DNA from: an uncultured Oscillospiraceae bacterium
Lineage (GTDB): Bacteria; Bacillota; Clostridia; Oscillospirales; Oscillospiraceae
Assembly: GCA_947626845.1 (NCBI GenBank)
Contig: CANQTW010000006.1
Coordinates: 1-64,000 of the forward strand
Reading direction: 5' to 3'
DNA length: 64,000 nucleotides
Shown here: positions 23,148-32,648 of the stretch, one piece after another
Position numbering within the stretch: position 1 is the first letter of the stretch
How the letters are laid out: each line of letters begins with the position of its first letter
Made by a program: the position numbers and the translations under genes
The notes under the pieces: model-generated
Databases searched by the model: none
What the model saw: the letters and a program-made list of their open reading frames with translations, nothing else
Told to the model about the DNA's origin: nothing

Positions 23148-26120
23148 ATGCTTAAACTTTCCAACATCACCAAGACGTACATAACCGGCGACCTCAAGCA
23201 GCAGGCCCTGGATGGGATCTCCGTCTCCTTCCGCAAAAACGAGTTCGTGTCCGTCCTGGGCCAGTCCGGCTCCGGCAAAACCACCCTGCTCAACATCATC
23301 GGCGGCCTGGACCAGTACACCACGGGGGACCTGATCATCAACGGCAAGTCCACCAAGGAATATAACGACGCCGACTGGGACACCTACCGCAACCACTCCG
23401 TAGGCTTTGTGTTCCAGAGCTACAACCTGATCCCCCACCAGTCCGTCCTGGCCAACGTGGAGCTGGCCCTGACTCTCTCCGGCGTCTCCAAGGCCGAGCG
23501 CCGCAGAAGGGCCGTGGAGGCGCTGCGCGCCGTGGGGCTGGAGGATCACATCTACAAAAAGCCCAACCAGATGTCCGGCGGCCAGATGCAGCGCGTCTCC
23601 ATCGCCAGGGCCCTGATCAACAACCCGGATATCCTGCTGGCCGACGAGCCCACCGGCGCGCTGGACTCCGAGACCAGCATCCAGGTCATGGAGCTTTTGA
23701 AGGAGATCGCCAAAGACCGGCTGGTCATCATGGTGACCCACAACCCCGACCTGGCCCAGCGGTATTCCACCCGCATCGTGAAGCTCCTGGACGGCAGGAT
23801 CATCGACGACTCCGACCCCTACGAGGATGACTCCGTGGCCCAGACGCTCTCCAAAAAGGAACAGAAGAAGCTGAAAAGCGAGAAGAAGAAAAAGTCCATG
23901 TCCTTCCTGACCGCCCTCTCCCTCTCCTTCAACAACCTGATGACCAAAAAGGGCAGGACGTTCCTCACCAGCTTCGCCGGCTCCATCGGCATCATCGGCA
24001 TCGCCCTGATCCTGTCCGTCTCCGCCGGCTTCCAGGCGTACATCGACCACGTCCAGGAGGAGACGCTGTCCAGCTATCCCATCACCATCGAGGCCGAGAG
24101 CGTGGATATGTCCTCCATGCTCCTGGGCTTCATGAACGCCCGGCAGGAGGACCTGGAGGAGGAGCGGGAGCCGGATCGGGTCTACTCCGCCACCGTCATG
24201 TACGACATGCTCTCCTCCATGATGAACGCCCAGACCAAGACCAATAACCTGACCGCCTTCAAAAAATTCCTGGACGAGGGCGGCAACGGCATCATGGACA
24301 TCGCCGACGTCCATTACAGCTACGATTTCAAGTTTGACGTCTACACCCGCGACGCCGACGGCAACGTGGTCAAATCCGACGTGATGACCATGATGCAGGA
24401 GGCCATGACCGGCATGTTCGGCGGCGACTACTCCGCCTACTTCGACAACATGGGCCAGATGTACGAGCGCATGGACGTGTGGAAGGAGCTGCTGCCGGAG
24501 GCCGACGGTGCCGGCGTGGCCCAGTCCACCAAGGATCAGTACGAGCTCCTGTACGGCAAATGGCCGGAAAATTATGATGAGATCGTCATCTTTGTGGACC
24601 GGCACAACGAGATTTCCGACCTGATGCTCTACGCCCTGGGCTTCATCAGCTCCGACGCCATGAACGAGACCATGAAGGCCATGATGAACGGCGAGCCCGT
24701 GGAGGCTGAGACCCTCAGCTGGTCCTATGAGGAGCTTTGCGACACCAGCTTCAAGTTCATCCTGCCCTCGGAATATTACCAGTGGGACCCCGCCCAGAAC
24801 AAATACGTCGATCTCTCCGCCACGGAGACGGGCATGGATTACCTCTATGACAGCGCCGATGTGGGCCTGCCTCTGAAGGTGGTGGGCATCGTCCGTCCCA
24901 CGGAAGACGACGGCGGTGCCGTCTCCGGCCAGATCGGCTATACCTCCGCTCTGACCCTCTACGCCATGGAGGAGACCGGCAAGCAGGAGATCGTCCAAAA
25001 ACAGCTGGAGGACGATACGGTGGACGTGTTCACCGGCCTGCCCTTCCGCACCGCGGAATATCAGGAGCCGGAGGACGCGGAGAAGATCGCCGCCTTCAAG
25101 GCGTATTTCGACGCTTTGAGCGATACGGAACGGGCGGAGCTGTTTGTCAAAATGTCCGCTATCCCCACGGAGGAATATCTGACCGCCGCGGTGGAGCAGC
25201 AGATGGCCGGCCTTGACCGCCAGAGCCTGGTGGATATGATGATGAACTCCTACGCCCAGCAGATGGGCGTCACCGACACAGAGCGCATCGAGAGCTACTT
25301 CAACGAGATGAGCGACGAGGAGCTTTTTGATATGGCCGAGCAGGGCATCCGCCGGATGGCCGCGGAGGCCTACGCTCAGCAGGTCACCGCCCAGCTTGCC
25401 CAGGTGCCGGCGGAGCAGCTGCCCTATATGATCGCCCAGGCCCAGTTCACCGACGGCCAGTACGTGACCTTCTACGATGAATTCATGCCCCCCACGGTGT
25501 CCGACGCCAACTACGACCAGAACATGGAGAAGCTGGGCTACGCCCGCGTGGATTCCCCCAGCACCGTGGCCCTCTACGCCGTCACCTTCGAGGACAAGGA
25601 CACCATCTCCGAGCTTATCGAGGAGTATAACGCCACCGTGGACGAGGAGGATGTCATCGAGTACACCGACTATGTGGCCCTCCTGATGAGCTCCGTCACC
25701 ACCATCATCAACGCCGTCAGCTATGTGCTCATCGCCTTCGTGGCCATCTCCCTGGTGGTCAGCTCCATCATGATCGGCATCATCACCTATATCTCCGTCC
25801 TGGAGCGTACCAAGGAGATCGGTATCCTGCGGGCCATCGGCGCCTCCAAGCGGGATATCAGCCGCGTTTTCAACGCCGAGACCCTCACCGTGGGCTTCGG
25901 AGCGGGCGTCATCGGCATCCTGGCGTCTTTGATTATCATCGTCCCCATCAACCTTGTGCTCCACGCCCTGACAGGCATCAACGAGCTGTCCGCCCGTCTC
26001 CCCGTGGTGGGCGCGGTGACTTTGGTGATCATCTCCATGCTCCTCACCTTCATTGCCGGCCTCGTCCCCTCCGGCATCGCCGCCAAGAAGAACCCCGTAG
26101 AGGCCCTGCGGACGGAATAA
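23148..26120 (+). CDS. MacB-like ABC transporter, ATPase and permease in one chain
   Basis: 990 residues. Residues about 1-230 are an ABC ATPase of the LolD/MacB type: GQSGSGKTT Walker A (near 39-47), FVFQSYNLIPH, the MSGGQMQR signature and the LLADEPTGALD Walker B. A Lys-rich linker (about 235-255) leads to a MacB/FtsX permease: one membrane helix near 270-290, a very large extracytoplasmic domain (about 300-840) and three helices at the end (about 855-985) separated by the KEIGILRAIGAS loop. Such fused exporters act in antimicrobial peptide resistance or lipoprotein/peptide export, usually as dimers. No two-component system is adjacent. A TATAAT (23109-23114) precedes it. Its 3' end is partly duplicated at 26858. 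Confidence 0.95.
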   Translation: MLKLSNITKTYITGDLKQQALDGISVSFRKNEFVSVLGQSGSGKTTLLNIIGGLDQYTTGDLIINGKSTKEYNDADWDTYRNHSVGFVFQSYNLIPHQSVLANVELALTLSGVSKAERRRRAVEALRAVGLEDHIYKKPNQMSGGQMQRVSIARALINNPDILLADEPTGALDSETSIQVMELLKEIAKDRLVIMVTHNPDLAQRYSTRIVKLLDGRIIDDSDPYEDDSVAQTLSKKEQKKLKSEKKKKSMSFLTALSLSFNNLMTKKGRTFLTSFAGSIGIIGIALILSVSAGFQAYIDHVQEETLSSYPITIEAESVDMSSMLLGFMNARQEDLEEEREPDRVYSATVMYDMLSSMMNAQTKTNNLTAFKKFLDEGGNGIMDIADVHYSYDFKFDVYTRDADGNVVKSDVMTMMQEAMTGMFGGDYSAYFDNMGQMYERMDVWKELLPEADGAGVAQSTKDQYELLYGKWPENYDEIVIFVDRHNEISDLMLYALGFISSDAMNETMKAMMNGEPVEAETLSWSYEELCDTSFKFILPSEYYQWDPAQNKYVDLSATETGMDYLYDSADVGLPLKVVGIVRPTEDDGGAVSGQIGYTSALTLYAMEETGKQEIVQKQLEDDTVDVFTGLPFRTAEYQEPEDAEKIAAFKAYFDALSDTERAELFVKMSAIPTEEYLTAAVEQQMAGLDRQSLVDMMMNSYAQQMGVTDTERIESYFNEMSDEELFDMAEQGIRRMAAEAYAQQVTAQLAQVPAEQLPYMIAQAQFTDGQYVTFYDEFMPPTVSDANYDQNMEKLGYARVDSPSTVALYAVTFEDKDTISELIEEYNATVDEEDVIEYTDYVALLMSSVTTIINAVSYVLIAFVAISLVVSSIMIGIITYISVLERTKEIGILRAIGASKRDISRVFNAETLTVGFGAGVIGILASLIIIVPINLVLHALTGINELSARLPVVGAVTLVIISMLLTFIAGLVPSGIAAKKNPVEALRTE

Positions 26121-26134
26121 TCTCCCTGCTTTCC

Positions 26135-26166
26135 AAAACGCTCCGGCAATCACCGGAGCGTTTTCC
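26135..26166. terminator. bidirectional terminator
   Basis: Perfect 12-base arms (26135-26146 and 26153-26164), the outer four pairs A-T on both sides, giving T-runs on either strand. It ends the ABC transporter transcript. Confidence 0.9.
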
Positions 26167-26278
26167 GTTCGATATAGGCAGAAGCTTCGTAAATAATTTG
26201 ATTAACCGCAAGCTTGGAAACTAAAAACTTGATTTTTAAGAAACAAACAAATCGGCCTTTGAGGGAGAAAAACACACA

Positions 26279-26794
26279 ATGCTTTTGATCAAGAACCTGG
26301 AAACGCCAAGATTGACGATCCGTTCCTGGCGGATGTCCGATAAAGACTTTACGCTGTCTCTGTGGGGAGACAAAGAAAACGGAAGGTATATGAGCGACCC
26401 TGTCTGTGAGAACATGGATGAAGCGTATCTCAAATGCGTCGATGAGATGGAAGACAACCCAGAGGGATATTACCTGATTGTTGAATGGAAAGCGGATGGT
26501 ACGCCTGTGGGGACCTGCTGTATTTTCCCTGAAAACGGGAATTACGATATCGGGTATTGCATCTCAAAAGACCATTGGAAAGAAGGCCTCGGAACCGAAG
26601 TGGTGGATGCTGTCATTCGCTGGGTCAAGGCGGAAGGCGGCAAGTCCGTCACGGGAGAAGTGGCGGACAGCAATCTTGCGTCGGTTGCGCTTCTTCGCAA
26701 ATTCGGGTTTTCAGAGGACAGAAAAACGCGCTATAAAAAATGGGGGGAAGAAACCTGGTTTGATGCCCATTATTATAAGCTGAACTTAGAGTGA
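26279..26794 (+). CDS. GNAT N-acetyltransferase, RimJ/RimL type
   Basis: 171 residues. Starts with LETPRLTIRSWRMSD, the common opening of RimJ/RimL-like GNATs. Acetyl-CoA binding region IGYCISKDHWKEGLGTEVVD (about 90-109, with the Q/R-x-x-G-x-G/A-like KEGLGT loop) and SVALLRKFGFSED near 140 complete the fold. It would acetylate a protein N-terminus, an amine or an antibiotic; the substrate is not predictable. Base composition is clearly more AT-rich than its neighbours, and a copy of the upstream transporter's 3' end lies just downstream, so it was probably inserted as a unit. Intact frame. Confidence 0.9.
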   Translation: MLLIKNLETPRLTIRSWRMSDKDFTLSLWGDKENGRYMSDPVCENMDEAYLKCVDEMEDNPEGYYLIVEWKADGTPVGTCCIFPENGNYDIGYCISKDHWKEGLGTEVVDAVIRWVKAEGGKSVTGEVADSNLASVALLRKFGFSEDRKTRYKKWGEETWFDAHYYKLNLE

Positions 26795-26857
26795 GCACCC
26801 CAATTCCCGTTTCTCGAACCGAGCACAACCGAATACCGAAAGATTGACCGTTGACAC

Positions 26858-26929
26858 CCCGTCTCCCCGTGGTGGGCGCGGTGACCCTGGTGATCATCTC
26901 CATGCTCCTCACCTTTATTGCCGGCCTCG
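26858..26929. repeat. duplicated fragment of the ABC transporter gene
   Basis: 72 bases match 25993-26064 inside the permease C-terminus at 69 positions. The copy is out of context and frames a meaningless ORF. With the original it forms direct repeats flanking the terminator and the GNAT gene. Confidence 0.85.
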
Positions 26930-26988
26930 CCGCCCGGACATTCGGGCGGAGAACCTGTATGAGCCGCCCTGGCCTTTTGGGTTTACCC

Positions 26989-29886
26989 TTAATCGAGGAC
27001 GGTCAGGCGTACCGGCCCTGTCAGGCCTGCGGGCTTTGTCAGATACCCGTCGCTCCACCGTTCCCCCTGCGTCCGCCAGGAGTCAGGTCCTCGCCAGGGG
27101 TTGTCCGCGTCCGCGTTGTGGAGCGCCCCCAACAGGTTGAAGCGGGAGAGATATACAGTCAGAGCAAGGCGGTGACGCCCAGGGGAGAGCCATCCCAGTC
27201 GGGCCCCGCGGGAGATCAGCGGAACGGGCGTTCCGCCGTCTATAACCGCCTCCGCGAAGGGAGCGGAGAGAGAGGAAAGCTTTATCGCGTAAGCACCCGC
27301 CCCGGCAAGGTCAAATTCATAGAAATAGGTGAGCTTCCCAGTGTAAAACGGGTATCCCTGCGGACGGATATCCCCCTGTGACAGCGGCTCCGCGCCGGTC
27401 AACCGCCCGCCTTTCACGGAAAAATCCCCCAGGAGGCTCATAGGCTCCAGATCGGTTTTGGCGTCAAAGGATCGCCGGATCACAAGTGTATGGCGCCCTG
27501 AGCCAATGGGGGGGAGCGCCACCCTCCGAAATGCCCGGTCAATAAAGAAGCCCTCCCGGATGCCGCATTTTTCCCCGTCCAGGGTGACGGCCTGATCCTC
27601 CGGTTTTTCCAGGGCAAGCGTCAGGCCGGACAGAGGGATATCCGACTCAAACTCATAGAGAAGCGTCAGCTGGTGCTTGTCCCCCGGTTCGGAGGCCCAG
27701 GGCTGGCGCATATTTTCGCCTCTGGGGGCAAGACCAAGACGCTCGCGGAGTTGATTGTCCAGCCGCAGTATTTCCATTCGCTCCGACAAAGGCGAGCCGT
27801 CCAGACTGTACCGGGCCCAGTCCAACAGATATGTGTTGGGCTCGCCGCGGAGGACGGACAGGGGAGCGGGGAGCGTAAGCTCCTCCGTTTTGGCGGACAA
27901 AGAGACGGGAAACGGCTCCGTGGACGCGGGTTTGACCGCCGTCAGCTCCAAAAGCAGACTTTCGTCCATGCCAGCCCGCCACATCATGTGAGTCCTGCCG
28001 TCGTAAAAGCGGGTCTCCACCGGTTTTACCTCTCCGGTCATCGTATCCAGGATGCGCGCGCTGAACGCGCCGCGCAGGCTGACGTCGTTTTGTTCCTCTC
28101 CACCCACGCTGTTTTTTGTGTGACAGAGGAAAAGCCATTTTTTAGCGCCCTCCTCCCGAAGCTGATACAAAAACTCCGCCGGAGAGGCCAGTGGTGTTAC
28201 ATAGACGTCCCGGTATGGGTTCAGCGCGTCCATGATCTCCTCTTCATTATCCGAACGTATGACCTGCCCTGAGAAGGAGGAAAGGGCTTTCTCAGTGGAG
28301 GGCCTGACAGGAGCTGTTACCACCACCGCGTCAAAGCCTGAGAGGGTCATCTTTCCCTGTGACAGCAGGGACTCGCTTATAAGCTCCACGTCGATGAGAG
28401 AGGTGAGGATACGGTGGATGAGCCTGTCAAATCTCCGGCTCAGCTCCGCTTTTTCCCGTTCCGCCGCACTTCCGCTCATGGCGTACCGCCAGTAGGCCTC
28501 TACCGGGTGGATGACAGAGACGCGGGTCACCCGCCGCCCGCGGCGGAGGATGACGTTGAGCCGCGCGAAGTGATCCTCCAAAAGCTTGAACCGCTCCCAC
28601 CAGTTGTTTTGAGGGAAGATAGACCCCGGCCAGTCCCGCTTGGCCTCCCCGCCAAGGGACATATGGCACAGGTGCGGCACCCGATGGGTGACGCCCATGG
28701 CGGCCTGCCAGTCGCCCTGCAGCTTGTAGGTGAGAAAGTCGCACTCCCAACCGGTGGAGCCGTAAAGCTCGCTCATAACGCCGCTCTTGCCCAGCTGACG
28801 GGATACAGAGGCGGCCTGGCGGACAGCGGGGTAGTTCGCCTCGTCGATCAGCGTATCCGTACCGGGAAGGTCCATGCCCCGGTAGCACCGCATAGCCTCG
28901 CCTACTGTGTCTGTCTGGCTGCGGAGATTCTCCTCGCCGAGAATATGTCCGGTTGACATAATATTATATTTCCGGCACCAGTCCCCGATTTGATCCAAGA
29001 AGGCCCCTACAAAGCACTCGGAAAGAGCCTCCCGAAACCTCCACCTGATCCCCTCCGCAGAGGCGTCCTGGCAGTCCCAGACAACCGCGGGCAGCGTATC
29101 CAGGGGGCCGGAAGCTGAATCTGAGAACTCACGCGCAGCCGACGGGGTGAGGGGGAAGGAGAAATCGGCGTGGGAGAGGGGATCGGTGAGGGAAAGCCCC
29201 TTGACCCGTGGAAGAGCTCTGGGCTCGTCGGTAAAGACGGCGGTGATAGTGGTGCCGAAATATCGGCCCAGCCGCTCAAAATACCGCTGGTGGGTGATCC
29301 GTATGAACTCCCGCACGGCCTCCGGGTCGGTGGTGTCGATGTAGGAGGCCCCCTCGAACCAGGGTTCCTCCGGCAAGAGGGCGGGGTAGGCGAACCGTAC
29401 CCGGTGGGTCTCGTCCCGCCGCAGTATGGCCGCGTCGATCTCCTCCGCGGAATTGAGGCGCCTGTACCGGGAGAGCCTGTCACCGTCAAAGGCAAGCGCC
29501 CACGCGGCGAGGAAGCCCTGGCGGCGGTCTTCGCTCAAGAGAAGATATTTCCCGCGGAAGTTCCCGTTTTTTGTCACCTTTCCCCCAGCGGCGCCGCTGG
29601 GGAAACGGTCATCATCATAGAGCCAGACGGTCAGCCCGCGCTTCTCGCATCCCCGGACCGCGTATTCCATGAGGTCCATGAACTCATCTCCCAGGTACTC
29701 TATGTCCAGTCCTGTTCTGGGGTGCGGACACACGCCGCCGAAGCCCATTTTCACAAAGGTATCCAGGTCCTGATCGATCAACTCCCGCGTTACCGCGCAG
29801 TTCCAGGACCAGAAGGGGATGGAACGGTATTCGTTTCCGGGATTCAGAAAGCTTTCGTTCGTATTGACCGCCTCCCTCAGCTTCAT
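26989..29886 (-). CDS. GH106-like glycoside hydrolase
   Basis: 965 residues. The N-terminal half is a TIM-barrel glycosidase with YRSIPFWSWNC (21-31), MGFGGVCPHPRTGLD, LTVWLYDDDRFPSG (near 85) and FTDEPRAL (near 215), a pattern of GH106-like (alpha-L-rhamnosidase-related) enzymes of gut bacteria. About 360-640 continues the catalytic region, and the last 300 residues are beta-sandwich domains (for example FYEFDLAGAGAYAIKL). There is no signal peptide, so it acts in the cytoplasm, presumably on imported rhamnosides or related sugars. No transporter is adjacent. The start at 29886 has only a weak ribosome site. Sugar specificity is inference. Confidence 0.75.
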   Translation of the reverse strand: MKLREAVNTNESFLNPGNEYRSIPFWSWNCAVTRELIDQDLDTFVKMGFGGVCPHPRTGLDIEYLGDEFMDLMEYAVRGCEKRGLTVWLYDDDRFPSGAAGGKVTKNGNFRGKYLLLSEDRRQGFLAAWALAFDGDRLSRYRRLNSAEEIDAAILRRDETHRVRFAYPALLPEEPWFEGASYIDTTDPEAVREFIRITHQRYFERLGRYFGTTITAVFTDEPRALPRVKGLSLTDPLSHADFSFPLTPSAAREFSDSASGPLDTLPAVVWDCQDASAEGIRWRFREALSECFVGAFLDQIGDWCRKYNIMSTGHILGEENLRSQTDTVGEAMRCYRGMDLPGTDTLIDEANYPAVRQAASVSRQLGKSGVMSELYGSTGWECDFLTYKLQGDWQAAMGVTHRVPHLCHMSLGGEAKRDWPGSIFPQNNWWERFKLLEDHFARLNVILRRGRRVTRVSVIHPVEAYWRYAMSGSAAEREKAELSRRFDRLIHRILTSLIDVELISESLLSQGKMTLSGFDAVVVTAPVRPSTEKALSSFSGQVIRSDNEEEIMDALNPYRDVYVTPLASPAEFLYQLREEGAKKWLFLCHTKNSVGGEEQNDVSLRGAFSARILDTMTGEVKPVETRFYDGRTHMMWRAGMDESLLLELTAVKPASTEPFPVSLSAKTEELTLPAPLSVLRGEPNTYLLDWARYSLDGSPLSERMEILRLDNQLRERLGLAPRGENMRQPWASEPGDKHQLTLLYEFESDIPLSGLTLALEKPEDQAVTLDGEKCGIREGFFIDRAFRRVALPPIGSGRHTLVIRRSFDAKTDLEPMSLLGDFSVKGGRLTGAEPLSQGDIRPQGYPFYTGKLTYFYEFDLAGAGAYAIKLSSLSAPFAEAVIDGGTPVPLISRGARLGWLSPGRHRLALTVYLSRFNLLGALHNADADNPWRGPDSWRTQGERWSDGYLTKPAGLTGPVRLTVLD

Positions 29887-29931
29887 GCGTTTCCATGATA
29901 CAGCGAACCCCCCGTAAAGACAAGAAAAAAG

Positions 29932-29960
29932 TTGACTTTACAGGCGCAAAATGGTATTCT
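29932..29960 (+). promoter_or_regulatory. sigma-A promoter for the methyltransferase/ECF operon
   Basis: TTGACT and TATTCT exactly 17 bases apart. The start of the RNA would be near 29967. Confidence 0.75.
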
Positions 29961-29997
29961 TTAAAATTGGAGTACTATGAGACATGGAGTAAGGTTT

Positions 29998-30855
29998 ATG
30001 TGGTACAGCGACAGATGGTCAGACTATGAGCTTCTGGACTGCTCCTCCGGCGAGCGGCTGGAGCGGTGGGGGAAGCAGATACTGATCCGCCCGGACCCCC
30101 AGGTGATCTGGGACACCCCGAAAAAGGACCCCCGCTGGCGTCAGGCCGACGCCCGGTATACCCGTTCCTCCGCCGGCGGAGGAGCCTGGGACAAGCGGGA
30201 CGTGCCGCGGAGCTGGCAGGTGCGCTACGGGGAGCTTACCTTCAACGTCAAGCCCATGAACTTCAAGCACACGGGCCTTTTCCCCGAACAGGCCGCCAAC
30301 TGGGACTGGGCCATGGAGAAGATCAGGAACGCTGACAGGCCCGTCTCCGTGCTGAACCTCTTCGCCTACACCGGCGCGGCCACAGTCTCCGCCCTGAAGG
30401 CCGGCGCCTCCGTCTGTCACGTGGACGCCGCCAAAGGGATGGTCCAGTGGGCCAGGGAGAACGCCGAAAGCTCCGGCGTGGCGGACAGGAACGTGCGCTG
30501 GATCGTGGATGACTGCGCCAAATTCGTGGAGCGGGAGATTCGCCGTGGGCACAAATACGACGCCCTCATCATGGACCCGCCCAGCTACGGGCGCGGCCCC
30601 GGCGGCGAGATATGGAAGCTGGAGGCGAATCTCATGCCCTTTGTGCGCCTGTGCGCCGGGGTGCTCAGCGACGACCCCCTTTTCGTACTGATCAACTCCT
30701 ACACCACCGGCCTTTCCGCCTCCGCCGTCAGCTACGTGGCCCAGACCGCTTTCGCGGGCCGCGGTGGCCGCGCCGAGGCCCAGGAGCTTGGCCTTCCTGT
30801 GACCGCCACGGGCCTTTATCTCCCCTGCGGCGCGGCCTGCCGGATGGAGTTTTAA
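29998..30855 (+). CDS. RlmI/RlmK-like class I rRNA methyltransferase
   Basis: 285 residues from the ATG at 29998 (GGAG nine bases upstream); an in-frame ATG at 29977 lies only about ten bases after the predicted RNA start. The opening WSDYELLD...GERLERWG...LIRPDPQVIW is typical of Firmicutes members. SAM motif I is VLNLFAYTGAATVSALKAGA (about 116-135), with HVDAAKGMVQWARENA following and the catalytic MDPPSYGRG motif near 197. Members methylate 23S rRNA cytosines (RlmI-type), but here the PUA domain is missing, so the target site is uncertain. It heads the transcript that continues into ecfA1. Confidence 0.85.
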   Translation: MWYSDRWSDYELLDCSSGERLERWGKQILIRPDPQVIWDTPKKDPRWRQADARYTRSSAGGGAWDKRDVPRSWQVRYGELTFNVKPMNFKHTGLFPEQAANWDWAMEKIRNADRPVSVLNLFAYTGAATVSALKAGASVCHVDAAKGMVQWARENAESSGVADRNVRWIVDDCAKFVEREIRRGHKYDALIMDPPSYGRGPGGEIWKLEANLMPFVRLCAGVLSDDPLFVLINSYTTGLSASAVSYVAQTAFAGRGGRAEAQELGLPVTATGLYLPCGAACRMEF

Positions 30856-30875
30856 CGAGGATACTGGAGCGATTT

Positions 30876-31730
30876 ATGGACAACACAGTGATCAAAATCG
30901 ACGATCTCACCTTCTTCTACACCCCCGATGACGAGGATACCGTTCCGGAGGACGTGCTCTCCGGCGTCAGCCTGGAGATCGGGCAGGGCTCCTTTGTGGC
31001 CGTGCTGGGTCACAACGGGTCGGGAAAATCCACCCTGGCCCGTCACCTGAACGCCCTGCTGCTCCCCAAAGGGGGGACCGTGACGGTGTTCGGTATGGAC
31101 ACGAAAGACGAGGAGCTGATGCTGGAGATTCGCCGCCGCGTGGGTATGGTCTTTCAGAACCCCGACAATCAGATCGTCTCCAACGTGGTGGAGGAGGACG
31201 TGGCCTTCGCGCCGGAGAATCTGGGCGTCCCCACGCCGGAGATCAGACAGCGCGTGGACGAGGCACTGAAGACCGTGGGCATGTACAAATACCGCACCCA
31301 CGCCCCCCATCTCCTGTCCGGCGGCCAGAAACAGCGGATCGCCATCGCCGGGGTGCTGGCTATGCGGCCAAAGTGCGTGGTGTTCGACGAGCCCACGGCC
31401 ATGCTGGACCCCCAGGGCCGACGTGACGTGATGAAGATCATCGGGCGCATGAAAAACGAGCTTGGCTCCACCGTCATCCTCATCACCCACCACATGGAGG
31501 AGGCCGCCCTGGCGGACCGGGTGGTGGTCATGTCCGACGGGAAGCTCGTCATGGACGGCCCTCCCAGGGAGATTTTCACCCACGTGGAGGAACTGGAGGC
31601 GTTGGGCCTCACCGTCCCCGGCACCGTCAAGCTCATGTGGGAGCTGAGACGGCGCGGCCTGGACGTGCCCCTCTCCACCCTGACGGTGGACGAGTGCGCC
31701 GCCGCGCTGGCAGACCACTTCGGAAAATAA
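30876..31730 (+). CDS. ecfA1: energy-coupling factor ATPase EcfA1
   Basis: 284 residues, start at 30876 (CTGGAG upstream); the open frame extends 88 codons upstream only by chance. ABC motifs: GHNGSGKST Walker A (about 43-51), VFQNPDNQIV Q-loop, LLSGGQKQR signature, and CVVFDEPTAMLD Walker B. The NPDNQIV Q-loop is characteristic of EcfA1. With EcfA2 and EcfT it forms the shared energising module for vitamin and metal uptake, partnering with separate substrate-binding S components. No S component is encoded nearby. Order ecfA1-ecfA2-ecfT-truA is the standard Firmicutes arrangement. Confidence 0.97.
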   Translation: MDNTVIKIDDLTFFYTPDDEDTVPEDVLSGVSLEIGQGSFVAVLGHNGSGKSTLARHLNALLLPKGGTVTVFGMDTKDEELMLEIRRRVGMVFQNPDNQIVSNVVEEDVAFAPENLGVPTPEIRQRVDEALKTVGMYKYRTHAPHLLSGGQKQRIAIAGVLAMRPKCVVFDEPTAMLDPQGRRDVMKIIGRMKNELGSTVILITHHMEEAALADRVVVMSDGKLVMDGPPREIFTHVEELEALGLTVPGTVKLMWELRRRGLDVPLSTLTVDECAAALADHFGK

Positions 31731-31775
31731 CCGGAAGGTATCCGCTTGGCGGAATCTTACCGAAAGGAAGTTACC

Positions 31776-32648
31776 ATGGACGAACCCATTCTGAAAATCG
31801 AAAAGCTGTCCCACGTCTATTCGCCGGGCACGCCCTTTGAGACGACGGCCCTGCGCGACGTGGATCTGGAGATATACAAGGGCGAGATTCTGGGCATCAT
31901 CGGCCACACCGGTTCAGGAAAATCCACCCTCATCCAGCACCTCAACGCCCTGATCAAGCCCACTTCGGGCCGCATCCTGCTGAACGGACACGACATCAAC
32001 GAATCCAAGCAGTCCGTAAGGGAGGTGCGCAGCCGCGTGGGCCTGGTGTTCCAGTACCCGGAATACCAGCTCTTTGAGGAGACCGTCAAAAAGGATATCG
32101 CCTTCGGCCCCAGGAACATGAAGCTCCCCCAGGAGGAGATAGACCGCCGCGTGATGGAGGCCGCGCGCTTTTGCGGCGTGGAGGAGGAGCTTCTGGACCG
32201 CGCCCCCTTCGACCTCTCCGGCGGCCAGAAGCGTCGTGTGGCCATTGCCGGCGTCATCGCCATGATGCCGGAGGTCCTGGTCCTGGACGAGCCTATGGCC
32301 GGCCTGGACCCCAGAGGCCGTGAGGAGATCATGGAGAATATCCTGGCCTACCACAACGAGACCGGCGCCGCTATCGTCATCGTCACCCATTCCATGGAGG
32401 AGGCCGCCCGCCACGCCGGCAGGATGGCCGTCCTGGAGCATGGCACGGTGGCCATGTCCGGCACGCCGGAGGAGGTCTTTTCCCACGGGGAGCAGCTTCG
32501 CCAAATGGGCCTGGCCACTCCCGTCATGACCGACGTGGCGGATAAATTATGTAAACTCGGCGTGAAGCTCGCCGGCACCGTCTACACCGTGGAGCAGATG
32601 GTGGACGCCCTGATGGCGCTGGAAGGGGGGCGGCGGGATGCTTCGTGA
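31776..32648 (+). CDS. ecfA2: energy-coupling factor ATPase EcfA2
   Basis: 290 residues; the ATG at 31776 follows AAAGGA. GHTGSGKST Walker A (about 44-52), LVFQYPEYQLFEETV Q-loop (typical for EcfA2), DLSGGQKRR signature and VLVLDEPMAGLDP Walker B. It forms the ATPase heterodimer with EcfA1. The end overlaps ecfT by 11 bases, so the two are translated together. A TTATGTAAACT motif at 32547-32557 forces the codons TTA-TGT-AAA, unusual in this GC-rich gene. Confidence 0.97.
   Translation: MDEPILKIEKLSHVYSPGTPFETTALRDVDLEIYKGEILGIIGHTGSGKSTLIQHLNALIKPTSGRILLNGHDINESKQSVREVRSRVGLVFQYPEYQLFEETVKKDIAFGPRNMKLPQEEIDRRVMEAARFCGVEEELLDRAPFDLSGGQKRRVAIAGVIAMMPEVLVLDEPMAGLDPRGREEIMENILAYHNETGAAIVIVTHSMEEAARHAGRMAVLEHGTVAMSGTPEEVFSHGEQLRQMGLATPVMTDVADKLCKLGVKLAGTVYTVEQMVDALMALEGGRRDAS

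Noticed and set aside
23070..26153. Minus-strand open frame of about 1,000 codons opposite the MacB-like gene
   Set aside because: It is the mirror of a GC-rich real gene; its protein is His/Val/Gly-rich without domains and no ribosome site or promoter is present.
26851..27381. Plus-strand open frame after the GNAT gene
   Set aside because: It begins in the duplicated transporter fragment and then runs through the end of the glycosidase on the other strand; no ribosome site.
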